Below, piece after piece: positions 32,638 through 41,635 of a stretch of 64,000 nt of DNA (within the stretch, counting starts at the first letter, position 1; every line of letters starts with the position of its first letter). Under the pieces are notes generated by a model. That model did no database searches and had not been told where the DNA came from. It saw only the letters and a program-made list of their open reading frames with translations. The position numbers were made by a program, and so were the translations under genes. The stretch is from Christiangramia aestuarii (GTDB lineage: Bacteria; Bacteroidota; Bacteroidia; Flavobacteriales; Flavobacteriaceae), in assembly GCF_009735585.1 (NCBI RefSeq), contig NZ_VJVW01000002.1:62001-126000 (forward strand). The letters run 5' to 3'.

Positions 32638-33804
32638 CTAGAATCTGCTTCCAAAGAGCTGTACATCCTCTTCGGTTATCTCCTTGCCTCCGAGTATAAA
32701 GAGCCGCTCCACCACGTTCCTTAGTTCACGTACGTTCCCGCGCCATTCGCTTTTCTTCAGGGCTTCTATCGCTCCCTTGGTAAATTCTTTTTTATTGGTT
32801 CCCTGCTCCTTGGCTATCTTCTCGCTAAAATAATCTACCAGTAGAGGAATATCTTCCTTACGGTCCTTTAATGCCGGAACCTCGATAAGAATGACCGCTA
32901 GCCTGTGGTAAAGGTCTTCACGGAAATTGTTCTCCTCGATCTCCTTTTTCAGATCCTTATTAGTTGCTGCCACAACCCGCACATCAACCTTGATGTCTTT
33001 ATCGCTACCTACCCTGGAGATCTTGTTTTCCTGCAGGGCACGCAAAACCTTGGCCTGGGCTGAAAGGCTCATATCACCAATCTCATCGAGAAAGATAGTT
33101 CCCTTGTTAGCGGCTTCGAACTTTCCTGCCCTATCCTTATTGGCAGAGGTAAAGGCTCCTTTTACATGTCCAAAAAGCTCACTTTCTATAAGTTCTGAAG
33201 GGATCGCGGCACAGTTCACCTCTACCATGGGACCTTTGGAACGATCGCTTTTCTGGTGCAGCCAGTGGGCCACCAGTTCTTTCCCTGTTCCATTGGGACC
33301 GGTAACCAGTACACGCGCATCGGTGTGGGCCACCTTTTCGATCATTTCCTTTATATTCTTGATGGCTTCAGATTCCCCGATCATTTCATAATTCTTGCTC
33401 ACTTTTTTCTTGAGCCTCGTATTTTCTACTACCAGTTCTTTCCTGTCCAGTGCATTTCGAACGGTATTTAAAAGTCGGTTAAGATCTGGCGGTTTGGAGA
33501 TATAATCAAAGGCTCCCATTTTCATGGTATTTACCGCCGTGTCCAGGTCGCCGTGACCCGAGATCATCACTACCGGGATCTCCGGCTTGATCTTTTTTAC
33601 GGCTTCCAAGACCTCTACCCCATCCATTTTCGGCATCTTGATATCGCAAAGGATAAGGTCAAAATCTTCATTTTTCACCTTTTCCATGCCTTCAAGCCCG
33701 TCTTCAGCTTCGGTTACTTCATAGTCTTTACTTTCTTCAGAAAGGATCTTGTTTAAAACCCTTCTGATAGATGCTTCGTCTTCTATTAATAAAATCTTTG
33801 CCAT
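32638..33804 (-). CDS. NtrC-family response regulator (REC-AAA+) lacking the Fis HTH
   Basis: 388 residues. Receiver domain 1-120 with phospho-acceptor Asp54, then a sigma-54-interacting AAA+ domain: Walker A GPNGTGKE (169-176), loop 1 GAFTSA (216-221), Walker B GTIFLDEIGD (235-244) and the R-finger region FREDLYHRL. The protein ends EEDVQLFGSRF just after the AAA+ lid, so the usual C-terminal Fis-type HTH is absent. The normally GAFTGA loop is GAFTSA. It is the last gene of a five-gene operon; the upstream gene stop and this ATG overlap by 1 bp. It may act from solution without binding its own enhancer, which is inference. Confidence 0.9.
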   Translation of the reverse strand: MAKILLIEDEASIRRVLNKILSEESKDYEVTEAEDGLEGMEKVKNEDFDLILCDIKMPKMDGVEVLEAVKKIKPEIPVVMISGHGDLDTAVNTMKMGAFDYISKPPDLNRLLNTVRNALDRKELVVENTRLKKKVSKNYEMIGESEAIKNIKEMIEKVAHTDARVLVTGPNGTGKELVAHWLHQKSDRSKGPMVEVNCAAIPSELIESELFGHVKGAFTSANKDRAGKFEAANKGTIFLDEIGDMSLSAQAKVLRALQENKISRVGSDKDIKVDVRVVAATNKDLKKEIEENNFREDLYHRLAVILIEVPALKDRKEDIPLLVDYFSEKIAKEQGTNKKEFTKGAIEALKKSEWRGNVRELRNVVERLFILGGKEITEEDVQLFGSRF

Positions 33805-34706
33805 TAGAATATTGTAAATTTTATTCCGGATCTCCCGTAAAATGTGTTAGTCTCGTTAATATTATAAACATCCTGGTTATCTCTGTCGCGCAACCTGATG
33901 TCGTTCCTTAGGGTATGCCCCCCATAAAAGTAAAATTTAATATGATCTGTTAAACTGAACTCGTAGCCCAGGCCACTCAATACCACAGTCATGGAAATAT
34001 TATCCACGATATTATCGTTACCGGTGTTCGAAGGTGTGGCATCAAAATTCTTCTGAACGTTCGCAAAAAATCCATCCAGGGTCACGAAAGCCTGGATCTC
34101 ATGTTTGTCATTAAAATAATACTTTAAATTGGATTTAGGGGTCCCCAGGGTATAAGACCACTTTTCGTCCCACCTGCGATAGTAATTCACGATAGGCAAG
34201 GGAAACGGGAATCCTGTCGTGGTAGAATACTGTAATCCAAGGATCACCCTCCAGGCATTATCGTTTTCCTCATTCTCCTTGGTTTTCACAAAGAAGAACG
34301 CGCCGGTGTAGATAAGATCTCCGTTAGTAATATAGCCTTCAGAAAAGTTTGAGGCTATCTTCACCCCGGCCTGCGCTCCAAAGCGCCAATCTGTCCCGAA
34401 CGGAAAGGTATATCCAAGCACCCCGGTAAAGGACTGGAACCTGTCCAGGTTGCCGGTCTCAAAAGCTTCAGGGTCGTTATATTTAAAATTTACATTTCTA
34501 TATTCCACTCCCGGCACCAGGTAGGCTCCTTCTTTTTTCAAGGCGATTGGAAAGGCCGCCAGGGCCCTGAACCTCCTGAAGGAATTATCGGAATTTTTCT
34601 GCGGGAAGTAGGTGTATTCTACCCGCGCCAGATCTGTAGATTGGGCGAGCAGATTAGGTCCCATAGTGATCATTAGGGCAATTAAAAATAATCTAGGAAT
34701 CCTCAT
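33804..34706 (-). CDS. Outer-membrane beta-barrel protein (DUF6268-like)
   Basis: 300 residues from ATG 34706. A longer frame reaches 34760, but the signal peptide MRIPRLFLIALMITMGPNLLAQ begins at 34706, so that is the start. Alternating hydrophobic/aromatic strands with a C-terminal FYGRSGIKFTIF (terminal Phe) mark an outer-membrane barrel resembling the DUF6268 family. It overlaps the MscS gene by 14 bp and the response regulator by 1 bp. Probably an envelope partner of the ABC/MscS genes of this operon; the role is unknown. Confidence 0.82.
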   Translation of the reverse strand: MRIPRLFLIALMITMGPNLLAQSTDLARVEYTYFPQKNSDNSFRRFRALAAFPIALKKEGAYLVPGVEYRNVNFKYNDPEAFETGNLDRFQSFTGVLGYTFPFGTDWRFGAQAGVKIASNFSEGYITNGDLIYTGAFFFVKTKENEENDNAWRVILGLQYSTTTGFPFPLPIVNYYRRWDEKWSYTLGTPKSNLKYYFNDKHEIQAFVTLDGFFANVQKNFDATPSNTGNDNIVDNISMTVVLSGLGYEFSLTDHIKFYFYGGHTLRNDIRLRDRDNQDVYNINETNTFYGRSGIKFTIF

Positions 34707-35625
34707 TGCCTTCCAGCTCTTCTGTTTTCTCAGCATTCCGTGGATAGAACATATGTACATCTCTCTGCGGGAACGGAATGGTAATATTGTTCAGTTTGAA
34801 TTTATTGTTCACCTTGAACCTGAGTTCACTTTTCACCTTGGGATCCACAAAACTGTCTGAAACATAAAAATGTAATCCAAACAGCAGGGCCGAGTCCCCA
34901 AAGTCTTCAAAAAGAACGAAGGGTTCAGGTTTTTTCAGGATACCCTTCTGCTCACGGGAACATTCCAGCAGCACCTCGCGAACCTTTTCCACATCACTTC
35001 CGTAAGCAACTCCCACTCTTACCACTTCCCTGGTGGTCTTATGGTTCTGGGTATAATTATAAACGGTATCACTAATGAATTTATGATTGGGAATGATCAT
35101 AACTTTATCGTCCCTCGTAAGAGCACGGGTAGTTCTAAGTTTGATCTCGAAAACCCTGGCCACGCGGCCGTCCATTTCTATGATATCTCCCACGAGCAGT
35201 GATTTATCCAGAATGATAAATATCCCGCCTATAACGTCCTGAAACAGCTCCTGCAAGGCTAGACCAAGTCCCACGAACAGCGCGGCAGAGGCGGTAAGCA
35301 AAATGGTCACATCTACCCCGGCAGAACTCAAAGTAATGAGGATCACCGTCAGGTAAACAAAATATTTTATGAACTTAAAGACACTTATGAACTTAAGCTT
35401 GTCCTCTTCCATCAGCTTGGAAGTGATAAAAGACCTGATAACCCGTAAGACTACGCTGGTAACCAGGAACGCCAGGATCACAAGTACCACCAGGCCAACG
35501 GTGATCCTTAGGTCTTCCCCGCCAATACTGTAACTAAAGCCGGCATTCCAGATCTCCTTGATAAGGCCCCAGATGTCCTGCTCTATTACCTCGGTAACTT
35601 TTTCTTTAGTGGTTTGGTCCTGCAT
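34693..35625 (-). CDS. MscS family mechanosensitive channel
   Basis: 310 residues. Three hydrophobic segments (about 42-65, 85-110, 112-130), and the last is the Gly/Ala-rich pore helix LLTASAALFVGLGLALQELFQDVIGGIFIIL of MscS proteins. It is followed by the beta domain (GDIIEMDGRVARVFEIKLRTTRAL) and the alpha/beta C-terminal domain. It gates in the inner membrane under tension and releases solutes on hypo-osmotic shock. It sits 2 bp after the ABC permease, so it belongs to the same transcript. Confidence 0.92.
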   Translation of the reverse strand: MQDQTTKEKVTEVIEQDIWGLIKEIWNAGFSYSIGGEDLRITVGLVVLVILAFLVTSVVLRVIRSFITSKLMEEDKLKFISVFKFIKYFVYLTVILITLSSAGVDVTILLTASAALFVGLGLALQELFQDVIGGIFIILDKSLLVGDIIEMDGRVARVFEIKLRTTRALTRDDKVMIIPNHKFISDTVYNYTQNHKTTREVVRVGVAYGSDVEKVREVLLECSREQKGILKKPEPFVLFEDFGDSALLFGLHFYVSDSFVDPKVKSELRFKVNNKFKLNNITIPFPQRDVHMFYPRNAEKTEELEGNEDS

Positions 35626-35627
35626 AC

Positions 35628-36923
35628 TTAATATTTAAGCCATTTATACAGTTCTTTATAACTTGGTTTCTTACCGTACATCAAAATTCCTACTCTGTAT
35701 ATTTTAGCTGAAAGCCATAGCACGGCAAAATTGGTCGCGATCAATAAAGCAATCGAAATAGCGATTTCCCACCACGGCACCCCGAAAGGAATTCGCATTA
35801 ACATCACTATGGGTGAGGTAAGGGGGATTATTGAAAATATGGTTGAAACGGTTCCGTGCGGATTCTCCACTACAGAAAAGAAACCAACATAGATCCCTAA
35901 GATCAGCGGAAGAATAATAGGAAACATAAATTGCTGGGTGTCGGTCTCGCTATCTACGGCAGCTCCTATGGCGGCATAGATGGCGCTATACAGGAAATAG
36001 CCTCCAATAAAATAAATGACGAAAAAGCTCAGCAGGCTGGCATAGGGCAATTTAAGTATATCTATCACCAGCTGGTTTATTTCGGGTTTCATGGCATTAT
36101 CTATACCTGCTGAAGCGGGACTGCGTGCCGCCGTAGGATCTATGCCCAAAAAGGAAGAAATACCAAAGAGAAGTACCGTTCCCAAAATGATCCAAACCGA
36201 GAATTGGGTTAGCCCGGCCAGCGAGGTTCCCAGTACCTTTCCTAACAATAACTGAAAAGGTTTTACCGATGAAACGATGATCTCGATAATACGGTTGGTC
36301 TTTTCCTCGATCACGCTGCGCATCACCATGTTCCCGTAAATAATTATGAACATCATGAGCAGGTATCCGGCGGCACCGCCAAAGAACATCTTGATATAAT
36401 TAGACATCTTCGAGCTTTGTTCCCCGGCAAAATTCTGTATCTGTACGCTAACGTCGGCCCTGGCCTTATCTATTTCAGAAACATCTATTCCCTTGGCGAT
36501 AAGCTGCTCACGGGTAAGTTTGTCTGATATGGTCTTTTCAATATTTTCTACCGTTCCAAACCCAGGGGTGTCCTTTCCAAAAAATTCGACCTCAGGTTTA
36601 CCGAAACTAGATTCGATCTTGGAAATATGGATAAGACCAAAATATTCATTTTCCAATACTTCCTGCCGTGCCGTTGCCAGGCTCTTGCTAGAATAATCTA
36701 AATACTGCACCTGCTCGCCATCCTTGAATTCAGCGGCAAACATTCCGCTTTCGTCATGAATCCCGATGATCTTTTGCTCAGTACTGTTCAGCATGCTCAA
36801 ATAAGCAATAAGCAGGATCATCCCCACAAAGATCAACGGACTTAAAAAGGTCATGACGATAAAGGTCTTATTCCTTACCCTAGCCAGGTATTCCCTATTT
36901 ATGATGAGCCGAAGATTACGCAT
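35628..36923 (-). CDS. ABC-2 type exporter permease (NatB-like)
   Basis: 431 residues. One N-terminal membrane helix (about 20-43) is followed by a soluble region of about 130 residues, then six helices in the C-terminal half, the layout of NatB/CcmB-like ABC2_membrane_3 permeases. The motif EYLARVRNKTFIVMTFLSPL at the start is typical. It pairs with the ATPase at 36916 (8-bp overlap). Substrate unknown; the NatAB of Bacillus exports Na+, but many relatives move other substrates. Confidence 0.9.
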   Translation of the reverse strand: MRNLRLIINREYLARVRNKTFIVMTFLSPLIFVGMILLIAYLSMLNSTEQKIIGIHDESGMFAAEFKDGEQVQYLDYSSKSLATARQEVLENEYFGLIHISKIESSFGKPEVEFFGKDTPGFGTVENIEKTISDKLTREQLIAKGIDVSEIDKARADVSVQIQNFAGEQSSKMSNYIKMFFGGAAGYLLMMFIIIYGNMVMRSVIEEKTNRIIEIIVSSVKPFQLLLGKVLGTSLAGLTQFSVWIILGTVLLFGISSFLGIDPTAARSPASAGIDNAMKPEINQLVIDILKLPYASLLSFFVIYFIGGYFLYSAIYAAIGAAVDSETDTQQFMFPIILPLILGIYVGFFSVVENPHGTVSTIFSIIPLTSPIVMLMRIPFGVPWWEIAISIALLIATNFAVLWLSAKIYRVGILMYGKKPSYKELYKWLKY

Positions 36924-37845
36924 TTTGAGTAACAGTTTTAATAAAGATATCGTTTACAGAAGGTATTACCTCTACAAAATGATTTACTCTCGCCCGTGAC
37001 AGCAAATACTGCAGCAGGTCGTTCGAAGATTCCTTCTCTTTTAGCTTGATACTAATCTTCAGGTCGTCCTGTATACTTTTAAATCTGGCCGGGCCCGTCT
37101 GGAATTTTTCTTCAAGTTCCCTCAAAAGCGTCTCTTCATCCTGGGCATGCAGTCCCACTTCAAAAGTATTGGATTTATATTCTTTCTTTATATCGGAAAC
37201 CCTTCCGTCAAGAAGCTTGTTGGATTTATGGATAAGGGCGATATATTCACAAAGTTCTTCAACGCTCTCCATCCTATGGGTAGAGAAAAGTATGGTAGCT
37301 CCCTCTTTTTTAAGCTGAAGGATCTCGTCCTTGATAAGATTAGCGTTTACAGGGTCAAAGCCACTAAAAGGCTCGTCGAAGATGAGTAATTTTGGCCGGT
37401 GCAATACGGTTATGACAAATTGTACCTTTTGGGCCATTCCCTTGGACAGCTCCTGTATCTTCTTATCCCACCAGGCCTCTATATCCAGTCTTTTAAACCA
37501 GTAATTAAGACGCTCTTTTGCCTCGGCCCTGCTCAATCCCTTTAGACGGGCAAGGTATAATGCCTGCTCTCCTACTTTCATGGATTTGTACAGCCCTCGT
37601 TCTTCGGGCAAATATCCTATATGGGCAATATCATCTGGTTGCAAAGGCCTGCCATCGAGGTATATCTCGCCCTCGTCTGGCATGGTGATCTGGTTGATAA
37701 TTCGAAGAAATGTGGTCTTTCCGGCGCCGTTAGGCCCTAACAGACCAAAAATACTTTCTTTGGGAATATTTATTGAAACATTGTTGAGTGCAGTAAAATT
37801 TCCGAATCGTTTGTAGACATTTTCTGCAACCAAAAGATTTTCCAT
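36916..37845 (-). CDS. ABC transporter ATP-binding protein (NatA-like)
   Basis: 309 residues: Walker A GPNGAGKT (38-45), Q-loop, the ABC signature LSKGMAQKVQF (about 138, a degenerate LSGGQ typical of this subfamily), Walker B LLIFDEPFSGFDP and the H-loop STHRMESVEE. A C-terminal extension of about 80 residues is usual for NatA/CcmA-type ATPases. First gene of the operon natA-natB-mscS-OMP-regulator. Confidence 0.92.
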   Translation of the reverse strand: MENLLVAENVYKRFGNFTALNNVSINIPKESIFGLLGPNGAGKTTFLRIINQITMPDEGEIYLDGRPLQPDDIAHIGYLPEERGLYKSMKVGEQALYLARLKGLSRAEAKERLNYWFKRLDIEAWWDKKIQELSKGMAQKVQFVITVLHRPKLLIFDEPFSGFDPVNANLIKDEILQLKKEGATILFSTHRMESVEELCEYIALIHKSNKLLDGRVSDIKKEYKSNTFEVGLHAQDEETLLRELEEKFQTGPARFKSIQDDLKISIKLKEKESSNDLLQYLLSRARVNHFVEVIPSVNDIFIKTVTQNA

Positions 37846-37931
37846 AGAAACATTTGAGAAATGTTAAAGATATAGAAATAGGCAGAGAGTTTTAGGCGAT
37901 TAAGAAGATTTTATAATTTTCGGTTTTACCC

Positions 37932-37970
37932 TAAAAAACAAAACCCACCCTTAATTGAATTAAGGATGGG
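37932..37970 (-). terminator. Rho-independent terminator of grpE-dnaJ
   Basis: On the minus strand CCCATCCTTAATT-C-AATTAAGGGTGGG forms a long stem, followed by TTTTGTTTTTT. It lies 85 bp after the dnaJ stop and before natA. Confidence 0.85.
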
Positions 37971-38055
37971 AAAAAAATTGCTATGAAAAAGAAAAATTAT
38001 CACTAAAAGACTTAGTGATTCTCAAATATATAAATTTTTTCTTAAAATGGCCTTT

Positions 38056-39174
38056 TTAAGAAAACATATCTTTAACTTTTTCAAAGAATGATTTATCACT
38101 TTTTTCAGGATTTGGCTGGAAATTATCATCCTCGGCCATCCTTTCAAAAAAGTCTTTCTGTTCGCGAGAAAGGGTCTTTGGCGTCCATACATTTACATGT
38201 ACCAGCAGGTCTCCCTTGCCATATCCATTGATACTGCTAATCCCTTTGCCTCGAAGTCTTAAAATTTTTCCAGACTGAACTCCTTCTTCGATCTTGATCC
38301 TGACCTTACCGGTAACAGTGTCGATCTCCTTAGAAGTACCGAGCGCTGCTTCAGAAAAAGTAATATAAAGATCGTAGTGCAGGTTATCCCCTTCTCTTTG
38401 TAAGCTAGGATGCTCCTTTTCCTCGATCGCTACCAGCAGGTCTCCAGGAATACCATTTCCAGGAGCGTCATTACCCTTACCGGAAACTTTTAACTGCATT
38501 CCATCTTCTACCCCTGCCGGGATCTTGATAGATACGGTCTCTTCCTGCATTACCAGTCCTTGAGCATCGGCTCCTTCTGGTTTTTTATCTATTATCTGGC
38601 CGCTACCTCCACAAGTGGTACAGGGAGAAGCGGTTTGCATTCTACCAAGAATGGTATTGGTCACTCGGGTTACCTGCCCGGTACCATTACAGGTAGTACA
38701 GGTTTTATAGGTAGTTCCAGAAGCCTGGACCTTGCGTTTCACCTTGATCTTTTTCTCACAACCATTCGCGATCTCTTCCAGGTTAAGGCTTACACGAATT
38801 CTCAGGTTACTTCCCTTGGCACGACGCTGGCCACCGCCAAAGCCGCCACCAAAGCCGGAGAATCCACCTCCAAAGCCACCTCCAAAGATATCTCCAAACT
38901 GGCTGAAGATGTCGTCCATATTCATTCCACCTCCGCCAAAGCCACCACTGCCATCAAAAGCCTGGTGACCAAATCGGTCATATTTGGCTCGCTTTTCCTG
39001 ATTTCCTAATACTTCATAGGCTTCCGCAGATTTTTTGAACATATCTTCAGCCTTCGAATCGCCCGGATTTTTATCTGGGTGATATTTCAATGCCATTTTT
39101 CGATATGCCTTCTTGATTTCGGCTGCCGAAGCGTCCTTACTTACGCCTAATATTTCGTAATAATCTTCTTTCAT
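38056..39174 (-). CDS. dnaJ: Chaperone DnaJ with a two-motif zinc region
   Basis: 372 residues: J domain (1-70, HPD at 32-34), Gly/Phe-rich linker (about 75-118), cysteine region, two C-terminal substrate-binding domains and an [13 protein letters not shown] tail. Only two CxxCxGxG motifs remain, CTTCNGTG (159-166) and CTTCGGSG (185-192), instead of four; the positions of motifs I and IV carry no cysteines. This leaves one zinc site. DnaJ feeds substrate to DnaK. It lies 33 bp after grpE in the same operon. Confidence 0.95.
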   Translation of the reverse strand: MKEDYYEILGVSKDASAAEIKKAYRKMALKYHPDKNPGDSKAEDMFKKSAEAYEVLGNQEKRAKYDRFGHQAFDGSGGFGGGGMNMDDIFSQFGDIFGGGFGGGFSGFGGGFGGGQRRAKGSNLRIRVSLNLEEIANGCEKKIKVKRKVQASGTTYKTCTTCNGTGQVTRVTNTILGRMQTASPCTTCGGSGQIIDKKPEGADAQGLVMQEETVSIKIPAGVEDGMQLKVSGKGNDAPGNGIPGDLLVAIEEKEHPSLQREGDNLHYDLYITFSEAALGTSKEIDTVTGKVRIKIEEGVQSGKILRLRGKGISSINGYGKGDLLVHVNVWTPKTLSREQKDFFERMAEDDNFQPNPEKSDKSFFEKVKDMFS

Positions 39175-39207
39175 GTTGGGTTTTTACAAATTTTGTAAAA
39201 GCGACTC

Positions 39208-39801
39208 TTATTTTCCGGTAACTACTTTTGGGTATCTAATGATTCTTTCCCCAAGTTTGTATCCGGGCTCTACTACATCAACAATCTTGCCTTTAAGCTT
39301 ATCTGAAGGTGCAGGAACCTGGGTAATAGCTTCGTGTACTTCAGAATCAAAATCATCACCCTGCTCGATGGTCATTCTCTCCAGGCCTTTCGCCTTAAGG
39401 GTTTCCTTGAGTTTGTTGTGAATTAGTTCGATCCCTTTCAGCAGGTTTTCGTCACCAGATTTTTTCAGCTCGTTCATTGCCCTGTCAAAATCGTCCATAA
39501 CAGGCAGCATAGCTGTCATTACTTCCTGATTGGCAGTTTTAAAAAGTTCCAGCCTTTCTTTGGAAGTACGTCTTTTATAATTTTCAAATTCAGCGAAAAG
39601 TCTCAGGAATTTATCCTTTTCTTTCTGAAGGTCTTCTTTTAATGCTTCCTCCTCGGTAAGTTCCTGTTCTTTCGAATCTGGCTGTTCATCTGCATTCTCT
39701 CCATTAGCACCTACCTCATCGATAGCCTCTTCCATCGCCTCTTCAACCTGATCTTTAACGTCTTTATGTTCGTCTTTAACTTTATCTTCTTTTCGACTCA
39801 T
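39208..39801 (-). CDS. grpE: Nucleotide exchange factor GrpE
   Basis: 197 residues: an acidic disordered N-terminus (about 1-45), a long coiled coil (about 46-95, EEALKEDLQKEKDKFLRLFAEFENYKRRTSKERLELFK), the four-helix part and the C-terminal beta domain (KGLERMTIEQGDDFDSEVHEAITQVP... IVDVVEPGYKLGERIIRYPKVVTGK). It releases ADP from DnaK. First gene of the grpE-dnaJ operon; dnaK is not in the window. A sigma-54-like promoter lies upstream. Confidence 0.95.
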   Translation of the reverse strand: MSRKEDKVKDEHKDVKDQVEEAMEEAIDEVGANGENADEQPDSKEQELTEEEALKEDLQKEKDKFLRLFAEFENYKRRTSKERLELFKTANQEVMTAMLPVMDDFDRAMNELKKSGDENLLKGIELIHNKLKETLKAKGLERMTIEQGDDFDSEVHEAITQVPAPSDKLKGKIVDVVEPGYKLGERIIRYPKVVTGK

Positions 39802-39830
39802 TTCTTTAAAATTTACTTACACGCACTTCT

Positions 39831-39872
39831 GGTCAAAATCACTGCCAATTAGTTTAAAATGTCAAAATGTCA
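39831..39872 (-). promoter_or_regulatory. Candidate sigma-54-like promoter with direct repeat upstream of grpE
   Basis: On the minus strand a direct repeat TGACATTTTGACATTTT (39872-39856) precedes TTGGCA (39848-39843), and then TTGACC (39836-39831). GG and GA are separated by 10 bp, close to the GG-N10-GC of sigma-54 promoters. The -12 base differs (GA for GC), so this is tentative. Confidence 0.4.
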
Positions 39873-39920
39873 CAAGATATTTTTAATAAAAAATTATGAA
39901 ACGACGAAGCCTTTTCCTCT

Positions 39921-39928
39921 TACTTTTG
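39921..39928 (+). promoter_or_regulatory. -7 element of the YceI gene
   Basis: TACTTTTG matches TAnnTTTG, 29 bp before the ATG. No clear TTG at -33. Confidence 0.5.
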
Positions 39929-39956
39929 GGGCCAAACTTTTTTAAAATTTAACCTG

Positions 39957-40625
39957 ATGAAAAGAATTTTTCTAAATGCATTTGCAATTGCGAGTATTGG
40001 ACTGGCGATCACCGGATGTAAAAACAACAATAACGAAGCTGAAGTTGCTGAAGCAAAAGAAGCAGCTACAGCCCAGGCTGAAGCCATGGAGTTTTCTGTA
40101 GACACCGCGGCTTCTGTGATCGAGTGGGTAGGCGAAAAACCAACCGGAGCTCACACAGGAACCATTCAGGTGGCTAACGGAACTTTCAAAGCTAACGACA
40201 GCATCATCGAAAGCGGAACTTTTGTAATAGACATGCAGTCTATCGAGGTAACCGATCTTGAAGGTGACGAAAAGGCTAACCTTGAAGCTCACCTTAAAGG
40301 AACTGTTGAAGGTAAGGAAGGTGACTTCTTTAAAGTTCAGGAATTCCCAAAGGCTACTTTTGAAGTAACAGGAATTACCGAAGAGGAAGGGCAGTCTATG
40401 TTACAGGGGAATCTTACTATTAAGGAAGAGACCAAGAACATCGCTTTCCCGGTAAATATTTCCCAGGATGGTGAAACTATCCAGATCACCAGTGAAGAAT
40501 TCACGATAGATCGTACTAAATGGAATGTGAACTATGGTTCAAAATCTGTTTTTGATGGTCTTGGTGATAAGTTCATCAATGATGACGTAAAACTTAAGAT
40601 AAACCTGAAAGCTAAAAAGGCTTAG
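39957..40625 (+). CDS. YceI family lipoprotein
   Basis: 222 residues: a lipoprotein signal ending LAITGC (Cys21), an Ala/Glu-rich linker, and a YceI-type lipocalin-like beta barrel (SVIEWVGEKPTGAHTGTIQVANGTF ... FPKATFEVTGI... FTIDRTKWNVNYGS). Family members bind isoprenoid-type lipids in the periplasm; here it would be outer- or inner-membrane anchored. It is monocistronic with its own promoter and a strong terminator. Confidence 0.92.
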   Translation: MKRIFLNAFAIASIGLAITGCKNNNNEAEVAEAKEAATAQAEAMEFSVDTAASVIEWVGEKPTGAHTGTIQVANGTFKANDSIIESGTFVIDMQSIEVTDLEGDEKANLEAHLKGTVEGKEGDFFKVQEFPKATFEVTGITEEEGQSMLQGNLTIKEETKNIAFPVNISQDGETIQITSEEFTIDRTKWNVNYGSKSVFDGLGDKFINDDVKLKINLKAKKA

Positions 40626-40642
40626 TTTATAATTTGAATCTG

Positions 40643-40673
40643 AAAAAAGCCTCGCAAATGCGAGGCTTTTTTT
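40643..40673. terminator. Bidirectional terminator
   Basis: AAAAAAGCCTCGC-AAAT-GCGAGGCTTTTTTT: a perfect 13-bp stem between the convergent YceI and TIGR01777 genes. Confidence 0.93.
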
Positions 40674-41574
40674 ATGTTAGATCTCCAAGTGCCCTCGAGA
40701 GATTGGTGTATTCAAAATTATAACCAGACTCTTCTATCTTTTTGGAACTTACCAGCTGGCTGGAAAGCACGATCTGGGACATTTCTCCTAAGAGGCCCTT
40801 CAGGGCGAATTTCGGCACATTAGGCAGCCAGATAGATTTCCCCATTTGGGAAGCCAGTTCTTTGGTCAGCTCTTTATTGGTGACCGGGTTCGGGGCCACG
40901 GCATTATAAATTCCGGTAAGCTGATTCTCTATTGCGAAAAGGAAGATCCCGGCCAGGTCTTTAATATGTATCCAGGATTGCCATTGCTTGCCACTACCCA
41001 GGGCTGCACCCATGTTCAGGGAAATAGGTTTTTTGATCTTTTCCAGCATTCCTCCATTTTCCGCGAGCACGAGACCCACCCTTATTTTGGCCACATCTAT
41101 ACCCTGCTTTTCGAACTGGTCTGCTGCGGATTCCCATTTCCTAACTACCTCACCTACAAAATTATCGGCTTTAGCCTTATCATCTTCAAAATATAATTTC
41201 TCCAGGGAACTGGGATATACCCCTATAGCACTGGCCGAAATGAAATTCTCTACCTGGTGGGTAGAATTCTCCAGCGTTTTATATAGCAGTGCAGCAGTTT
41301 CGGTACGGCTTTTAATTATGGTACGCTTATAAGACTGGGACCAGGGCTCAGCGATACTGGCACCGGCCAGGTGAACGATGGTGCGCACACCTTCGAGGCA
41401 GCCCTCTTCTATCCTGTCTTCTTTAGGATCCCAGTAAAAACCCTGGTAATCATCTTTCTTTTCGATCTTGGATTTACTGGTAGTTAGATAATTAACCTTG
41501 ATACCCTTTTCGCGACACATTTCGCTAAGTTTTGAGCCAATGAGTCCTGTAGCACCTGTAATCAATATCCGCAT
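40672..41574 (-). CDS. TIGR01777 family NAD-dependent epimerase-like oxidoreductase (YfcH-like)
   Basis: 300 residues. The N-terminal GATGLIG (7-13) is the SDR nucleotide-binding loop; VHLAGASIAEPWSQSYKRTIIKSRTE and SASAIGVYPSS are typical of the YfcH/TIGR01777 subfamily, and a DUF1731 C-terminal part ends the protein (VPKFALKGLLGEMSQIVLSSQLVSSKKIEESGYNFEY). Substrate unknown. It lies 61 bp after mnmD and may be in the same operon. Confidence 0.9.
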   Translation of the reverse strand: MRILITGATGLIGSKLSEMCREKGIKVNYLTTSKSKIEKKDDYQGFYWDPKEDRIEEGCLEGVRTIVHLAGASIAEPWSQSYKRTIIKSRTETAALLYKTLENSTHQVENFISASAIGVYPSSLEKLYFEDDKAKADNFVGEVVRKWESAADQFEKQGIDVAKIRVGLVLAENGGMLEKIKKPISLNMGAALGSGKQWQSWIHIKDLAGIFLFAIENQLTGIYNAVAPNPVTNKELTKELASQMGKSIWLPNVPKFALKGLLGEMSQIVLSSQLVSSKKIEESGYNFEYTNLSRALGDLT

Positions 41575-41635
41575 CCTTGGTTTTTCTTGTTAAGATAATA
41601 AGAGCGCACGGCTATAGCTTATTTTTTTGAGAGGT

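Noticed and set aside
38560-39009. Long open frames opposite dnaJ
   Set aside because: Antisense shadow of the Gly/Phe-rich and cysteine regions of dnaJ; no start context.
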